A stretch of DNA of 64,000 nucleotides from Nostoc sp. 'Peltigera membranacea cyanobiont' N6 (GTDB lineage: Bacteria > Cyanobacteriota > Cyanobacteriia > Cyanobacteriales > Nostocaceae): the NCBI RefSeq assembly GCF_002949735.1, contig NZ_CP026681.1, forward strand, positions 6,602,501-6,666,500, read 5' to 3'. The position numbers and the translations under genes are program-made. Positions 63,879 through 64,000 of this stretch are shown here, in pieces; within the stretch, counting starts at the first letter, position 1; each line of letters opens with the position of its first letter. The notes below the pieces were generated by a model, which saw nothing but the letters and a program-made list of their open reading frames with translations, searched no databases and had not been told where the DNA came from.

Positions 63879-64000
63879 ATGGCAAATCGTCCACGCAAGC
63901 CGATACCAAAAACCTCAAAACAAAATAAACCTCATGCAGGTGTGATAAAACGCGTCGTTAAAAAACCCCAGAAAAAGCTAAAACGGGGAAGTTGGTTGTC
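63879..64000 (+). CDS. N-terminus of a very basic protein (cut by window edge)
   Basis: ATG at 63879 opens a frame that continues to the end of the window: MANRPRKPIPKTSKQNKPH, then GVIKRVVKKPQKKLKRGSWL. About 40 residues are visible, with some 15 Lys/Arg, followed by what may be the start of a hydrophobic segment. It could be the cytoplasmic tip of a membrane protein such as a class A penicillin-binding protein, but this is a guess. No ribosome site is obvious because repeat DNA reaches the start. Confidence 0.55.
   Translation, partial: MANRPRKPIPKTSKQNKPHAGVIKRVVKKPQKKLKRGSWL

Overview
This is a chromosomal window from a filamentous, heterocyst-type cyanobacterium (Nostocales, Nostoc-like). 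The evidence is the dense HIP1 octamers (GCGATCGC), a 16S-23S spacer with cyanobacterial D1, Box B and Box A elements, and the markers nblS, crtO-like, an SLH/OprB iron-uptake porin and an Npun_R2821/R2822-type protein. Many short palindromic repeats and heptanucleotide tracts lie between the genes. No tRNA gene, CRISPR array, prophage or complete insertion sequence was seen.

Layout. 1-2.4 kb: leftward rRNA operon (16S complete, 23S cut by the window edge, spacer without tRNAs) with a recognisable promoter. 2.5-3.05 kb: three miniature inverted-repeat elements joined end to end through shared TA dinucleotides. 3.1-6.8 kb: LpxB-like glycosyltransferase, a frameshifted secreted protein, a membrane protein and a nucleotide-sugar epimerase. 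7.2-10.6 kb: purD and nblS. 11.1-13.5 kb: an AT-rich two-gene operon encoding a PD-(D/E)XK nuclease-ParA fusion and a divergent ParB-like protein. 13.6-24.3 kb: two sugar-transfer genes, an MFS pump with an SDR enzyme, an RmlD-like reductase, a TPR lipoprotein, a CrtO-like ketolase, an LmeA-like protein and an orphan AtzG-like protein. 24.4-26.3 kb: a glutaredoxin-like protein and murE. 26.6-32.8 kb: three histidine kinases and an AIM24 protein; two of the kinases look like paralogues with complementary defects, one lacking the phospho-accepting His and the other lacking the ATP-binding G boxes. 33-38.3 kb: an NAD(P)-binding protein, dnaK, an acetoacetate-decarboxylase-like protein and a helical putative metal protein.

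38.3-47.2 kb has a conflict-system flavour: a HTH/NB-ARC/14-WD40 STAND protein overlapping a class-I amidotransferase-type hydrolase gene, small membrane proteins (one of the TRADD-N-associated type), an ene-reductase and a minimal RNA ligase. 47.6 kb: miaB. 49.0-57.7 kb: a leftward four-gene surface module of three DUF11-type secreted proteins and a 1247-residue outer-membrane barrel. 58.5-60.2 kb: thrC behind a strong leader hairpin, followed by a MoaD/ThiS-like sulfur carrier. 60.8-61.9 kb: noncoding DNA with three rightward intrinsic terminators but no rightward gene, hence possible small RNAs. 61.9-63.6 kb: porin with a TTG start and a leader hairpin. The right edge cuts the start of a very basic protein.

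The best candidates for something new are the complementary kinase pair, the nuclease-ParA/ParB-like operon and the candidate sRNA cluster. A clean filled-site/empty-site comparison also proves a TA-targeting MITE. All functional statements rest on reading motifs; no database search was made.
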